Shown here: positions 38,801-48,024 of the stretch, one piece after another
Numbering within the stretch: the stretch's first letter is position 1
Layout: each line of letters opens with the position of its first letter
Assembly: GCF_002573715.1 (NCBI RefSeq)
Contig: NZ_PDHM01000024.1
Coordinates: 51,676-115,675, forward strand
Source of the DNA: Paenibacillus sp. EZ-K15
Lineage (GTDB): Bacteria; Bacillota; Bacilli; Paenibacillales; Paenibacillaceae
Direction: 5' to 3'
Length of the DNA stretch: 64,000 nt
Program-made: the position numbers and the translations under genes
Notes under the pieces: generated by a model
What the model was told of the DNA's origin: nothing
Seen by the model: only the letters and a program-made list of their open reading frames with translations
Databases searched by the model: none

Positions 38801-40630
38801 CGCAAGCGAATATTCGAACGCGAACAATGCCGGCTGCGCCGCTTCCGTCTGGTTAATCCCATCAGCAGCTGCCGCACTGTCCGAAACCCCATACAGCACA
38901 TGCCTTGGATCGGCGCCACCCTCTGCTGTAATGATTTCGCAGCAGCGGTCCATTTCCGCCCGGAACAAAGGCTCCTTACGGTATAAATCAGCTCCCATGT
39001 TCACATACTGCGAGCCTTGCCCCGGGAAGAGGAAAACAACCCGGGTCTGATCCCTCTCCGACTCGCCCGTTTGCAATTTGCCTTCATCGATAGCATCCAG
39101 ACGCTCCAAAGCTTCACGGACATCAGCGCAGACCAGTGTTCGGCGGTAGCGGAACCGTTTGCGGCCTGTCTGCAGCGTATAAGCCGCATCAGCCAAATCG
39201 GCTTCGGGACAAGTCCGCAGAAACTCGCCGAGATTGCGAGTCGCCCGTTCTAACCCTTCCTCCGTCCGGGCAGAGAGTACGAGCAGTTTCAGATCGCGTC
39301 CCGCCGAACTTGCCGCGCCAATCGGGGCCTCCTCCAGAATGACGTGGGCATTCGTACCCCCGATACCGAAGGAGCTGACTCCTGCTCTCCGAGGTCCTTC
39401 TGTTCTTCTCCAATCGCTAAGCTCCGAATTGACTATGAAGGGAGAGTTTTCAAAATCGATTTTGGGATTCGGATGATGAAAATGAAGGCTTGGCGGGATC
39501 TGCTGATGCTTAAGCGCCAATACGGCCTTGATGAAACCCGCGACTCCTGCCGCGGCGTCCAGATGACCGATATTGGATTTGAGCGAACCGATTTTGCAAA
39601 AGCCCCTTTTATCCGTGGCGAAAGCAGCCTGCAGCGCCTCCACTTCGATCGGGTCCCCCAGTGTAGTCCCTGTTCCGTGGGCCTCAATGTACCCGATACT
39701 TTCCGGATCAACTTCTGCCATCTGGTGGGCCGCGCGGATGACTTCCACCTGACCGTTGGTGCTTGGCGCCGTGTAACCTACTTTCCGGCTGCCGTCATTG
39801 TTAACCGCCGAGCCTTTGATAACCGCATGAATAACGTCGCCGTCCCTAGCGGCGTCTGCGAGACGCTTGAGCACGACGATTCCGATTCCGTCGCCGAACA
39901 AAGTGCCGCTTGCGCCTTCGTCAAAAGGCCGGCAGTGTCCGTCGGGAGATTGGATCATGCCTTCCTGATAGAGATAGCCGGTTGTGCGTGGCAAATTGAC
40001 CGAAACCCCTCCTGCTAAGGCAAGATCGCATTCGCCGGCCAGCAATCCCTGACAAGCCAGATGAATAGATACAAGAGAGGTGGAGCAAGCCGTTTGCACG
40101 CTTACGCTTGGGCCTTTCAGATTCAGCTTGTATGAAATTCGCGTCGTAAACGAAGGATTATTTAATTGCAGAATTTGAAATTGATCACTGGCATGTGCAG
40201 CATTCATGACTTGGCTTGCGACCCAATAGGTGTTAGGAGAAGCCCCTGCATACACCCCGATGAGTTGATCCTCGGTTTCGGGAAGGTGTCCCGCATGCTC
40301 AAGCGCTTCCCATGCACATTCGTGGAACAGACGGAACTGTGGATCGATTAGCTCGGCTTCTCGCGGCGTGTATTCAAAAAACGGCGCATCAAACGACTCC
40401 ACGTCATCTAGCTGAGACTTTGCTTTGACATACTGGGGATGCCTGAGCATTTCCGGGGCAATTCCTGCCTTCTCCAGCTCTTCATCCGTAAAAAAAGTGA
40501 CCGACTCCTTGCCGGCACGCAAGTTTTCCCAAAACTCCGCGAGGTTCTTCGCACCCGGAAATCTTCCTGCCATTCCAATAACGGCAATTTCCAAACCGGT
40601 TTCTCCGTACTTCTCGTTCTCGGCACTCAT
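32816..40630 (-). CDS. Two-module PKS: KS-AT-ACP-KS-AT-KR-ACP
   Basis: 2604 aa. Module a: KS Cys181, AT Ser626 (GHSIGEY) with HAFHS at about 723, ACP Ser about 960 (GASSLDI), no reductive domain. Module b: KS Cys1227, AT Ser1674 with HAFHS at about 1771, KR with TGGLGGIG at about 2213 and S/Y/N residues in SSIASI...YSAAN, ACP Ser about 2525. Both ATs look malonyl-specific. As the second and third extensions after leucine, they leave one keto group and one hydroxyl, exactly the pattern needed for an aromatic ring that keeps oxygen at C8 but loses it at C6. The C-terminus ends in a basic tail (KGRKRQQLQKEKRRK) that may be a docking element. Confidence 0.95.
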   Translation of the reverse strand: MSAENEKYGETGLEIAVIGMAGRFPGAKNLAEFWENLRAGKESVTFFTDEELEKAGIAPEMLRHPQYVKAKSQLDDVESFDAPFFEYTPREAELIDPQFRLFHECAWEALEHAGHLPETEDQLIGVYAGASPNTYWVASQVMNAAHASDQFQILQLNNPSFTTRISYKLNLKGPSVSVQTACSTSLVSIHLACQGLLAGECDLALAGGVSVNLPRTTGYLYQEGMIQSPDGHCRPFDEGASGTLFGDGIGIVVLKRLADAARDGDVIHAVIKGSAVNNDGSRKVGYTAPSTNGQVEVIRAAHQMAEVDPESIGYIEAHGTGTTLGDPIEVEALQAAFATDKRGFCKIGSLKSNIGHLDAAAGVAGFIKAVLALKHQQIPPSLHFHHPNPKIDFENSPFIVNSELSDWRRTEGPRRAGVSSFGIGGTNAHVILEEAPIGAASSAGRDLKLLVLSARTEEGLERATRNLGEFLRTCPEADLADAAYTLQTGRKRFRYRRTLVCADVREALERLDAIDEGKLQTGESERDQTRVVFLFPGQGSQYVNMGADLYRKEPLFRAEMDRCCEIITAEGGADPRHVLYGVSDSAAAADGINQTEAAQPALFAFEYSLAQLLMSWGVKPNAMIGHSIGEYTAACLSGVLSLKDALKLVTLRGKLMQSLPAGEMLSVSLDEASLVELLPKELALAAVNGPELCVVSGPHAAIASFETKLTGMQVVHRKLHTSHAFHSAMMEPILEKYMDKVKQVVLSAPSIPYVSNVTGTWITLEDVADPAYWTRHLRETVRFASGAAELLKEKQAVFIEIGPGNVLSSFIRKQQGKDTERKHEVFHLVRHPHEQAADDAFLLEKIGKLWIAGTQIDWKGYYNSERRRRVALPTYPFESQRYSVEGRQMSLGNMHEKTAQRRLGRPPETETGSDAVKQSQAAARMRSASSIEQTVAELVQNHFGFAHLGINDNFFEIGASSLDISQLADKLAEVLGREVPVVTLYSYPSVRTLASFLRENGQGRSASDEAAVEEEAERQNVINEGMARSERMRTISVQDRDLTGRQEQTEREAVGENGLEIAVIGMAARFPGADSIDQFWNNLRDGVESITFFTDEELVQAGVDPQLVSHPSYVKAKGALNGIDQFDAAFFGYSPREAQLMDPQLRLFHECAWEAIEAAAYNPDTYPGLIGVYAGATPNLEWVSRFAAALGGTERFSAMLLNDREFFSTQLSYKLNLRGPSISMQTACSTSLVNIVLASQGLLAGACDIALAGGSTVSVPNKSGYLYEDGMIQSPDGHCRAFDEQAAGTVFGDGVGVVVLKRLSDAIADGDVIHAVIKGFGLNNDGTRKVGFTAPSTKGQAEVIRAAHRMSGVDPESISYVEAHGTGTSMGDPIEIEALKEAFGTDKKGFCRIGSVKTNVGHLNSAAGAAGFIKTVLALKAKQIPPSLHYERGNPNIDFANSPFVVNTELVPWEGREHPLRSGVSSFGIGGTNAHVILEEAPPREPSDEGRAEKLLILSARTPTALTEAKARLAAFLTEHPQVNLADTAYTLQAGRKAFEWRAAFVCKDAEEATAILTSTGSDKIAEGQTGTQTRSVVFMFPGQGSQYVGMGRGLYLNEPEFREELDRCFELVQPYVELDLKAVLYAAGESDQDHREEILMRTDIAQPMLFMIEYAFARLLIRWGIRPEAMLGHSIGEYVAACLAGVFTLEDALQLVALRGRLMQGLPAGSMLSVAMSEAELRPLLPDHIALAAVNSSSLCVVSGTSAEIDAFSRLLEDKGCACRLLHTSHAFHSHMMDPILAAFADKVRSIQLHEPELPFISNVSGTWITSEEATDAEYWVRHLRSTVRFADGLAELLNNPRSVFIEAGPGNSLSTFVRKHEAGSRDRIVVNMLRHPQEAVSDTAHLLNKIGRLWLAGIDINWTGYYAHERRRRIELPTYPMERQRYWLDDEQQPLTGARPSSAPRGGKNSDMADWFYYPSWERALLEEQPEESHQNGHNSHNWLVFKDDCGIADELAASIQNMGERTVMVKAGNAFCAHENGTFTLSPSSAEHYVRLLEELQKRDFVPDRVAHLWNVSSSGDEEEEMERSNTEAVERRQQEEGYYSLIYLAQALRKHKEEDIRIAVVSSGMQEVTGMERLSPGKMTLLGPCMVIQQEYSGITCVSIDIDVQEETKQKRRIADKLMRELSSPPSDRLIAYRGNYRWVQNFKPVGLRQAEKPAAPFRQQGVYLITGGLGGIGMLTAEFLARNYGARLILTGRSSFPDKKEYTRCLAEHGEEHPLSRKIRRVLQLEELGAEVNYMQADLSNEEQMSHVFKFIDREYGRLHGVVQAAGLPGGESFRAIENISGDQSDEQFRAKVQGLQTLGRLIADRETEICILFSSIASILGGLGFSAYSAANLYMDAFARKQNRAGGTKWLCVNWDAWEFWEEHRSTIGESLVELAITPAEAPDLFRYVYSPCGSNQIIVSTGDLQTRIDQWIRHAGKKEDSHAAGGASFSRPDLTTPYAAPRNRVEKTIAEVWKQFFRIDEVGIHDNFFDLGASSLDMIQVTAKLNEALDESIAVVDMFTYPSIHALAQRLTHSEENEAAEAEMEHQMIDSAAKGRKRQQLQKEKRRKGEVLL

Positions 40631-40643
40631 CTCGCCACCTCCT

Positions 40644-43600
40644 TCACGTTCTATTCCTTTTTTGCAGCCGCTTCTGCAGCCTGTGCTTTCCGTCCTGTAT
40701 CAGTTCTGTGCGGTCCGCTGTCTCTTCCTGCTGACCGGTTCCCGCTTGTAATCTTCTCAGCAACCCAGCGAGTGCATAAATGGTCGGATGGCTGAACATG
40801 TCAACCACTGACACTTCCTGCCGAAGTGAACGTTGGAGCTTGGAGTTCATTTGAATAATATCGAGCGAGGTAGCCCCCAGCTCGAAGAAGTTATCATGCA
40901 GGCCGACTTGATCAATACCCAGATAATCCTGCCAAAGCTGGGCTAAAGTCTGCTCCAGTTCGTCCTCTGGAGGCGCAAACGACGTGCTGACGTCGGAACG
41001 TGCCGTTGTGCGGGATATGCCGCTCATCTCCCCGTCCACTAGGGATTGCAGGGATGAAGTGCGGGCGGCATGCAGCCGCAAGCTCAAATCCGTCGTCGAT
41101 ACCGTTACCTGAGGCAGACCGCAAGCCAGTGCATACCGGAAAACAGCGATTCCTTCCTCAGGGAACAGCCGGGTCTGCTTGTCCGGGCCTTGTGCGGACA
41201 CTCCCGCTTGCGCCGCAGCGATGGCGACTTCTTGTTCAGCTGCCGCGGCCATTCCGACAGTCTGCCACCCGTCCCAATCAATCGCGACGACATGCGTATT
41301 GTCCAGCGCGCGTTTACGGTAGGCGTAAGCATCGAGAAACGCATTGGCCGCGCAGTATCCCGCTTGGCCCAAGGCGCCCAGCGCACTGGTCAGAGAAGAA
41401 CACAATACGAGGAAGTCCAGCTTCCTTCCCGCCAGCACTCGCTCGAGGACACGCGTGCCGTTCACCTTGGCCGTCAATGCACGTTCTTCAATCTCCCAAG
41501 TCCGCCGCTGGATGAGCGCACCATCGGCCGTGCCGGCCGCATGGATAACGCCATGAATCGTTCCGAAGCGGTCGACCGCCCGGGCTACGGCCTGCTCCAT
41601 TTGCTGCTCATTGCTTACATCCGCTTTGCAGACCACTACCTCGGCCCCGTACAGCTCCAGCTCCTCGAGCTTTTTCAGCTGAATCGCCTGAGTTTCGTCT
41701 GCCGTATGTTCGGCACATTGACGCCAGTCCGCTTCTTCCCCTATTCCCGATCGGCTGACAAGGATGAGCTTAGCCCTTACAGTCTTCGCCAGATGCTCCG
41801 CCAAGGTCATTCCTATTCCACCCAAGCCACCGGTTATTAGGTATACCCCCTCTTCCCTGAGGCCGGATTTCTCTTCGACAGCGGCAGGAACCGGAATTGG
41901 AACGTATGTCTGAACCCAGCGGTTCGAACCGCGATACGCGACGAGAATATCCGCAGAACCAGCGGTTAATTCGGCTAGTAATCGGCCCAATAGCGCTTGC
42001 TGCCGATGTTCTGAAACCTCCTGCCCGAGCGAATCCGCAATATCGATGCTGCGACAGCGCACATTGCCGTATTCCTGCGGAATAACCAGACATGCCCCAA
42101 GCACCGCCGCTTGTTCCGGCAGCAGCCGCTCATCTCCTGTCACCTCTTGCATACCGGACGTTATGACCGTAAGCTGCAGCTCATCCTGCAGCCCGCAAGT
42201 CCCAATCGCCTGAGCCAGTGCAATAAGGCTGAGATAACCATTATCGATTACCCTGGCACTGCGGGAAGCGGTCCATTCCTCGGTATGTACGCTCTCCTCC
42301 GTCAGCCAGGCATGAACAATGCGCTCCGGCATAGTGCCGGTTTCCTTCAAATTCTGCAGCAGCCGGGTATAATGTTCTTGCTGCCCCGGATCGATCCCGT
42401 ACGCATGATCATCCAGCTTAGCAAACGAATCGGATGGATAAACCGAAACGATGCCATGACCGGCTTGCTGTAACCCCGCTGCCAGCCGGGAACAAATGCC
42501 ATGCTCTGGCGCAAAAACTAGCCAAGTGGTCTTGGCATTCATGCCCGCAGCCGCAACCGCCTCTTCGTTCAACAAGGAACGTTCCCAGATTGGCGTGTAC
42601 AGCCACTCCCGTACAGCATTCTTTTTAACTCCGGCAACGCTTTGGGGTCTTGATTCCTTCGCTTCCTTGCGGACAAGACCTTGCTTTAGAACATCCGTAT
42701 CAAACGGCGGATCAACCCAATAACGCTTGCGCTCAAACGGATACGTCGGCAGGGCAATCCGCCGGCGCTGTTCGTTCGCTTGGAATGCCTTCCAATCGGG
42801 CCGAGCTCCTTCCAGCCACAGGCGTCCCACCTGCTGCTGCAAATAATAATCGTCGCGCACCTGCTCCTTCACATGCCGGATAAGATTGATCACGGCGTGC
42901 CGTTCCTTCTTATCCGGATGCCGGCGCACGAATGCGCTTAATGTGTTGCCGGGACCGACTTCCACAAACACGGACTTGTCGTCATGCAGCAGCTCGCTAA
43001 GACCGTCGGCAAAGCGGACGGTGCCGCGCAAATGCCGGACCCAGTAATCGGAATCGACTGTTTCTTCCTTCGTAATCCAGCCTCCGCTTACATTTGAAAT
43101 ATACGGTATGTCCGGGGCCTGCAGCTTCATCCCGCTCAACTTCAGACGAAACGGCTCCATTGCCGGTTCCATCATGGCGGAGTGAAAGGCATGTGACGTA
43201 TGTAGCCTTGTGCAGGCCTGCCCTTTCCGGGTCAGCTTTTCTTCCAAAAGCTCTATCGCCTCATGAGATCCCGATACGACGCACATCGCCGGACCGTTAA
43301 CTGCCGCAATCGACAAGCCTTCGTTCACGAACGGTAGGAGTTCCTGCTCGGGTAAAGGTACGCTTAACATCGCTCCCCCCGGCAGATTGTGCATAAGTTT
43401 ACCCCGCAGCACGACCAGCTCCAGCGCTTCTTCTACCGTTAATACTCCTGCCAGACAAGCAGCCACATATTCTCCGACGCTGTGTCCGATCATGGAGGCG
43501 GGCTTCAGCCCCCATCCGATCAGCAGATTTGCCAGCGCATAGGAGAATATAAACATGACCGGCTGTGTCACGTCCGTCTGCTTCAAGCGATCACTGTGAT

Positions 43601-45374
43601 CGCCGGCCGCTTCGCTACCGGTGGGAAACATCAAAGCTTTTAAATCAACGTCCATCAACGGACGGATAATGTCAAAGCACCGGTCGGCCGCTTCGCGGAA
43701 TTGGGGCTCACGGTTGTACAGATCCAGTCCCATATTGACATACTGCGCGCCCTGCCCCGGGAACATAAATACGAGTCTGGGCTGTTCAGTGCCGCCGACA
43801 CGGTTGTAAACCCGTTCAGGAGGCAGGCTGTCCAGCAGCTCCAGCGCTTCCTCCGCCGAAGAACTTACAAGCATGCGTCTATGCTTGAATGCCCTGCGGC
43901 CGATTTGCAGTGTATAGGCCGCATCGGGTAGAGACAGGCCGGGATTGGCCCGCAAATATTCGCGGAAGCGGGCTGTAGCTTGTTCAAGTCCCGATTCCGT
44001 CTTTGCGGATAAAAGGAGCAGCTGTGAATCTCTTCCTTTGCTTTCTTCCGCCAGGGGCGGCGCTTCTTCAAGTACCACATGCACATTGGTTCCGCCGATG
44101 CCGAACGAGCTCACTCCGGCTCTTAGCGGATGAAGCTTGTTCGTCCAGTCCGTGAGTTCCGTATTGACGATAAACGGACTGCCGGCAAAATCGATTTTGG
44201 GATTAGGCTTCTCGAAGTGTAAGCTTGGCGGAAGCTGCTTGTGCATAAGGGCCAGCACCGTTTTGATGAATGCCGCAACCCCTGCGGCGCTATTTAAGTG
44301 GCCGATGTTCGTCTTGACGGAGCCGATCCGGCAGAACCCTGTCTTGTCCGTCTGGAAAGCCAGCTTAAGCGCTTCGATCTCGACCGGATCGCCCAGCGCC
44401 GTACCGGTTCCGTGCGCTTCGATATAGCTGATACTGTCCGGAGCGACCCGGCTCATCCGCTGCGCCGCCCGGATTACCTCCGCCTGCCCCTCTACACTGG
44501 GAGCGGAGTAACCCATTTTACGCGTACCGTCATTGTTCGCCGCCGAGCCCTTAATAACCGCATAAATAGCGTCTCCGTCGGCTAATGCCTGCTTAAGCGG
44601 CTTCAGCACAACGACCCCCGCCCCTTCGCCGCCGACGGTTCCCTTGGCATTTGAAGCGAAAGCACGGCAATGGCCATCCGGCGAGCTGACCATCCCTTCC
44701 TCATATAAATAGCCTTCCGTCCGGGGTACCGTTACGGTAACTCCGCCGGCTAACGCTATCCTGCATTCGCCCGTAAGCAATGCTCGGCAGGCCAGGTGAA
44801 TGGCCAGCAAGGAGGTGGAGCAAGCAGAATCGACGTTCACACTCGTGCCTTTTAAATTCAGCTTGTGGGCAATACGCGTGCTCAAGAAATCTTTGTCCGA
44901 CAAAGCCAGTGCGGCGAACTGCTCGGCTGTGCTCTCGCTGCGCGAAAGCATGGCCACTAGCTGCCAGTAAATACTCGATGATGCCCCTGCGTACAGACCG
45001 ATAGCGCCGTTTGTCTGCTCCGTGTCGTAGCCTGCATGCTCCAACGCTTCATAGGCGCACTCATGGAAGATCCGCAGCTGCGGATCAATGACTTCAGCCT
45101 CGCGCGGCGAATAATCAAAAAAATCAGAATCAAACCATTCCGCATCCGGTACGAGCCCTTTCGCTCTTACATATCTGGGATTTCGAATCAGTTCGGGATC
45201 GACGCCTGCCGCCTCAAGTTCGCTATCGGAGAAGAAATGGATCGATTCCTTGCCGTTTCTCAGATTATCCCAGTACTCCTCGATATTTCGCGCTTCGGGA
45301 AACCGGCCCGCCATACCGATCACAGCGATTTCCAGCCCGGTAGCCGTTTGTGAATGTCTGGTTTTAGTCATCAT
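40644..45374 (-). CDS. PKS module: KS-AT-KR-ACP
   Basis: 1576 aa. KS Cys184 in SACSTSL, AT Ser631 in GHSVGEY with HAFHS near 727 (malonyl type), KR with TGGLGGIG near 1179 and catalytic SSLTS...GYCAAN, ACP Ser about 1503 (GATSLDI). It would extend a leucyl thioester with malonate and reduce the leucine carbonyl to the hydroxyl that later closes the lactone. The start overlaps the upstream NRPS gene by 11 bases, so translation is coupled. The basic C-terminal tail (HRLQKRLQKRNR) again resembles a docking helix. Confidence 0.95.
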   Translation of the reverse strand: MMTKTRHSQTATGLEIAVIGMAGRFPEARNIEEYWDNLRNGKESIHFFSDSELEAAGVDPELIRNPRYVRAKGLVPDAEWFDSDFFDYSPREAEVIDPQLRIFHECAYEALEHAGYDTEQTNGAIGLYAGASSSIYWQLVAMLSRSESTAEQFAALALSDKDFLSTRIAHKLNLKGTSVNVDSACSTSLLAIHLACRALLTGECRIALAGGVTVTVPRTEGYLYEEGMVSSPDGHCRAFASNAKGTVGGEGAGVVVLKPLKQALADGDAIYAVIKGSAANNDGTRKMGYSAPSVEGQAEVIRAAQRMSRVAPDSISYIEAHGTGTALGDPVEIEALKLAFQTDKTGFCRIGSVKTNIGHLNSAAGVAAFIKTVLALMHKQLPPSLHFEKPNPKIDFAGSPFIVNTELTDWTNKLHPLRAGVSSFGIGGTNVHVVLEEAPPLAEESKGRDSQLLLLSAKTESGLEQATARFREYLRANPGLSLPDAAYTLQIGRRAFKHRRMLVSSSAEEALELLDSLPPERVYNRVGGTEQPRLVFMFPGQGAQYVNMGLDLYNREPQFREAADRCFDIIRPLMDVDLKALMFPTGSEAAGDHSDRLKQTDVTQPVMFIFSYALANLLIGWGLKPASMIGHSVGEYVAACLAGVLTVEEALELVVLRGKLMHNLPGGAMLSVPLPEQELLPFVNEGLSIAAVNGPAMCVVSGSHEAIELLEEKLTRKGQACTRLHTSHAFHSAMMEPAMEPFRLKLSGMKLQAPDIPYISNVSGGWITKEETVDSDYWVRHLRGTVRFADGLSELLHDDKSVFVEVGPGNTLSAFVRRHPDKKERHAVINLIRHVKEQVRDDYYLQQQVGRLWLEGARPDWKAFQANEQRRRIALPTYPFERKRYWVDPPFDTDVLKQGLVRKEAKESRPQSVAGVKKNAVREWLYTPIWERSLLNEEAVAAAGMNAKTTWLVFAPEHGICSRLAAGLQQAGHGIVSVYPSDSFAKLDDHAYGIDPGQQEHYTRLLQNLKETGTMPERIVHAWLTEESVHTEEWTASRSARVIDNGYLSLIALAQAIGTCGLQDELQLTVITSGMQEVTGDERLLPEQAAVLGACLVIPQEYGNVRCRSIDIADSLGQEVSEHRQQALLGRLLAELTAGSADILVAYRGSNRWVQTYVPIPVPAAVEEKSGLREEGVYLITGGLGGIGMTLAEHLAKTVRAKLILVSRSGIGEEADWRQCAEHTADETQAIQLKKLEELELYGAEVVVCKADVSNEQQMEQAVARAVDRFGTIHGVIHAAGTADGALIQRRTWEIEERALTAKVNGTRVLERVLAGRKLDFLVLCSSLTSALGALGQAGYCAANAFLDAYAYRKRALDNTHVVAIDWDGWQTVGMAAAAEQEVAIAAAQAGVSAQGPDKQTRLFPEEGIAVFRYALACGLPQVTVSTTDLSLRLHAARTSSLQSLVDGEMSGISRTTARSDVSTSFAPPEDELEQTLAQLWQDYLGIDQVGLHDNFFELGATSLDIIQMNSKLQRSLRQEVSVVDMFSHPTIYALAGLLRRLQAGTGQQEETADRTELIQDGKHRLQKRLQKRNRT

Positions 45375-47991
45375 GAGCTCCCTCCAGAATCAACATCGTC
45401 TGTTCCATGGTTTCGAATCCCGCATCCATCTCTTCGTTGTCGGCCATATCTTGGGGCATTGGAGCCTCCCCATTGTCCATCCTCTGTAAATAGCCGCCGA
45501 GCGCCGAAACCGTAGTGTACTGGAACATAACGGGTACTGGAATGTCATGCCCGAAGGTTTCCTTCAGCATATTGACTACCTGGACCAGCTGAAATGAGTT
45601 GCCTCCCAGGTCGAAAAACGTATCCTGTACCCCGACTTTGTCTTCGCTAACCGCCAAAACCTCGGCCCAGATCCGGACCAGCGTGTTCTCTGTTTCACCC
45701 TGTGGTGCCACGTATTTCTTGCCAGTATGAACATGAGCTTTCGGATCAGGTAATGCTTTCATATCCAGTTTGCCGTTTGCCGTTACAGGAAGCTCATTCA
45801 GGTAGACAAAATAGGCCGGAATCATATAAGCGGGCAGCTGCCCGGAGAGATGCTCCCGAAGTTTAGCAGCGGAGAGATCATCCGGCCCGGTATAGTACGC
45901 GCATAAGAAGTTCTGCCCGCTCTCATCTTCCATGATGCGGATTACAGCTTCGCGAACTTCCTCGTGACGCCGCAGCAGAGCTTCGATCTCACCGGGCTCT
46001 ATGCGATATCCCCGTACCTTGACCTGGTCGTCCTGTCGGCCCAAGTACTCCAGCGTTCCGTCTTGAAGCCAGCGTCCCAGATCACCCGTCAAATACAGGC
46101 GCTCTCCGGGAGCGAACGGGTGAGGGACGAATTTCTCTCCTGTCAGCTCCGGTCGACCGAGATAACCGCGAGCCAGACCCGCACCCGAAACGCAGATTTG
46201 GCCAGGCAATCCTGGTGGAAGCAGTTGAAAATTAGCGTCTAATATATAAACCTTGGCATTGTCGACCGGCCGCCCGATCGGAAGGCCTCCGTTGTCCAGC
46301 TTAATTTCGGTGAACGTAGTCACGACCGTATTCTCAGTAGGACCGTAATTGTTGAACAGCCTGTAGTTGCCCGGCTTATACCGCTTCAAGCGATCGCCGC
46401 CTGTTAACAAGATCCGCAGCGGGGTTTGTTCCCGGTCCGGCAAATCCATAAACTGCTCGCACATCAGAGTCGGCAGGAAGGCGATGGAAATGCCGTTCTC
46501 TGTGAAAAAATCATCCAGTTTGTTTGCATCCAGTCTGATCTCGGATGGCACGATATGAATGCATGCCCCTGCAAGCAGATAGGGAAACACTTCCCACACC
46601 GAAGCGTCAAATCCGAAACCGGCATACTTAATGCTGCGATCCAATGTTGTTACACCAAAAGTGCGATTGTGCCAGAAGGCCAGATTGACAAGCGAACGGT
46701 GCTCAATCATGACACCTTTCGGCTGTCCTGTTGACCCGGATGTATAGATAACATAAGCCAGATCATCCGCTGTGCTCTCTAATGCCAAATTGCCTGCTTC
46801 GCCGGCAAACAACTCTTCATCATCCAGACACAGTGTCTTGCGGCCTGTCATTCTGCCGATAAAAGCCTGTTGTGTCAGCACCACTTGTGCGCGGCTGTCT
46901 TCCAGCATGTACGTTATGCGCTCGTCGGGATAATCCGGGTCTATCGGCAGAAAAGCACCGCCGGCTTTAAGGACGGCCATCATACCAAGCATCATGTCAG
47001 CGGAAGGTGCAAACAGCATGCCTACGATGTCACCCGCCCCGATTCCTTCCGTCCGCAGTACCCGGGCAAGCTGGTTGGCCTTCTCATTCAGCTCACCATA
47101 CGTCATGTGCTGCCCTCGGTTAACGATGGCAGGCGCATGCGGGGTCCGTGCCGCCTGCTCTTCAAACCATTGCTGAACGGTCTTATGTTCAGGAAATTCG
47201 GCTGGACTGCCGGCCAGAGGGCCGAGAAGATCCTCTCTCTCCCCCGGCAGCAGAATGTCGATGCTGTTCAGCGGAAGATCCGGATTCGCCAGCGTCTCCC
47301 GCAGCAGAAGTGTGTAACGCGAGACAAGTTTATCTATCGTGTCGCTGCGGTAGAGCTGTGCGTTATATTGAACCGTACCGCCGATGCGGTCTTGCTTCCT
47401 GCAAAAAGAAAACAACGTAGTCCATTTCACATTCCGGAAATAACGCTCTTCATGAATGTTGTCGAGCAGCAATGCCGCCTCGAATAACGGATGTGCGATG
47501 GGATCATCCGTTTGAAGCGCCAACTGTTCCGCCACCATCTCCATCGGATAGCTCTGATGATCCACGGCTGCCACAACCGTATCTTGCGTGTGAAGAAGAC
47601 ATTGTCTGAACGAGAGTGAGCGATCGATCTTAATCCGTAAAGGCAGTACGGAATTGATAAATTCCGCCTCTTCCTTCTGCTTATAGATCGGAGTCCCTAG
47701 CGTAACGACACTGCGATTGGACATTTTGGCCAGCAAAACGGCGAGTGCAGCAGATAGTACGATATGAAGCTTTGAATCCGATCCGTTGCTGACTTGCAGC
47801 AGGCGGTCCGCCAGCTCCTGCGGGAAGGAGAACGAAACATCTTCAACCGTCACCCCTGTTCCGCGCGTGTAATCGCCAGGAAACCCGCTCTTGTCATATT
47901 CTCCGGACAATGCGGCCAGCCAGTAATCCCGTTCCTTGCTCTTTTGAGAAGCTGCCACTGCCAGACGGTCCAAACGATTTTCAAGCCCCAT
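45364..47991 (-). CDS. NRPS: C-terminal half of a condensation domain, leucine adenylation domain, PCP
   Basis: 875 aa. Residues 1-250 match only the C-terminal lobe of a condensation domain: the HHxxxDG motif and the whole N-lobe are absent, and the start lies 33 bases after the preceding gene, which itself ends in a complete C domain. The A domain has YTSGSTG at about 415 and specificity residues D-A-W-F-L-G-N-V-V-K, a published leucine code. PCP Ser about 799 (GGNSFQL). It therefore supplies the leucine that starts the dihydroisocoumarin. Whether the half C domain is a structural relic or contacts the upstream C domain is unknown. Confidence 0.93.
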   Translation of the reverse strand: MGLENRLDRLAVAASQKSKERDYWLAALSGEYDKSGFPGDYTRGTGVTVEDVSFSFPQELADRLLQVSNGSDSKLHIVLSAALAVLLAKMSNRSVVTLGTPIYKQKEEAEFINSVLPLRIKIDRSLSFRQCLLHTQDTVVAAVDHQSYPMEMVAEQLALQTDDPIAHPLFEAALLLDNIHEERYFRNVKWTTLFSFCRKQDRIGGTVQYNAQLYRSDTIDKLVSRYTLLLRETLANPDLPLNSIDILLPGEREDLLGPLAGSPAEFPEHKTVQQWFEEQAARTPHAPAIVNRGQHMTYGELNEKANQLARVLRTEGIGAGDIVGMLFAPSADMMLGMMAVLKAGGAFLPIDPDYPDERITYMLEDSRAQVVLTQQAFIGRMTGRKTLCLDDEELFAGEAGNLALESTADDLAYVIYTSGSTGQPKGVMIEHRSLVNLAFWHNRTFGVTTLDRSIKYAGFGFDASVWEVFPYLLAGACIHIVPSEIRLDANKLDDFFTENGISIAFLPTLMCEQFMDLPDREQTPLRILLTGGDRLKRYKPGNYRLFNNYGPTENTVVTTFTEIKLDNGGLPIGRPVDNAKVYILDANFQLLPPGLPGQICVSGAGLARGYLGRPELTGEKFVPHPFAPGERLYLTGDLGRWLQDGTLEYLGRQDDQVKVRGYRIEPGEIEALLRRHEEVREAVIRIMEDESGQNFLCAYYTGPDDLSAAKLREHLSGQLPAYMIPAYFVYLNELPVTANGKLDMKALPDPKAHVHTGKKYVAPQGETENTLVRIWAEVLAVSEDKVGVQDTFFDLGGNSFQLVQVVNMLKETFGHDIPVPVMFQYTTVSALGGYLQRMDNGEAPMPQDMADNEEMDAGFETMEQTMLILEGAHDD

Positions 47992-48024
47992 CCCTATTCC
48001 TCCCTTTCTTCCTCCGGCTCTCGC

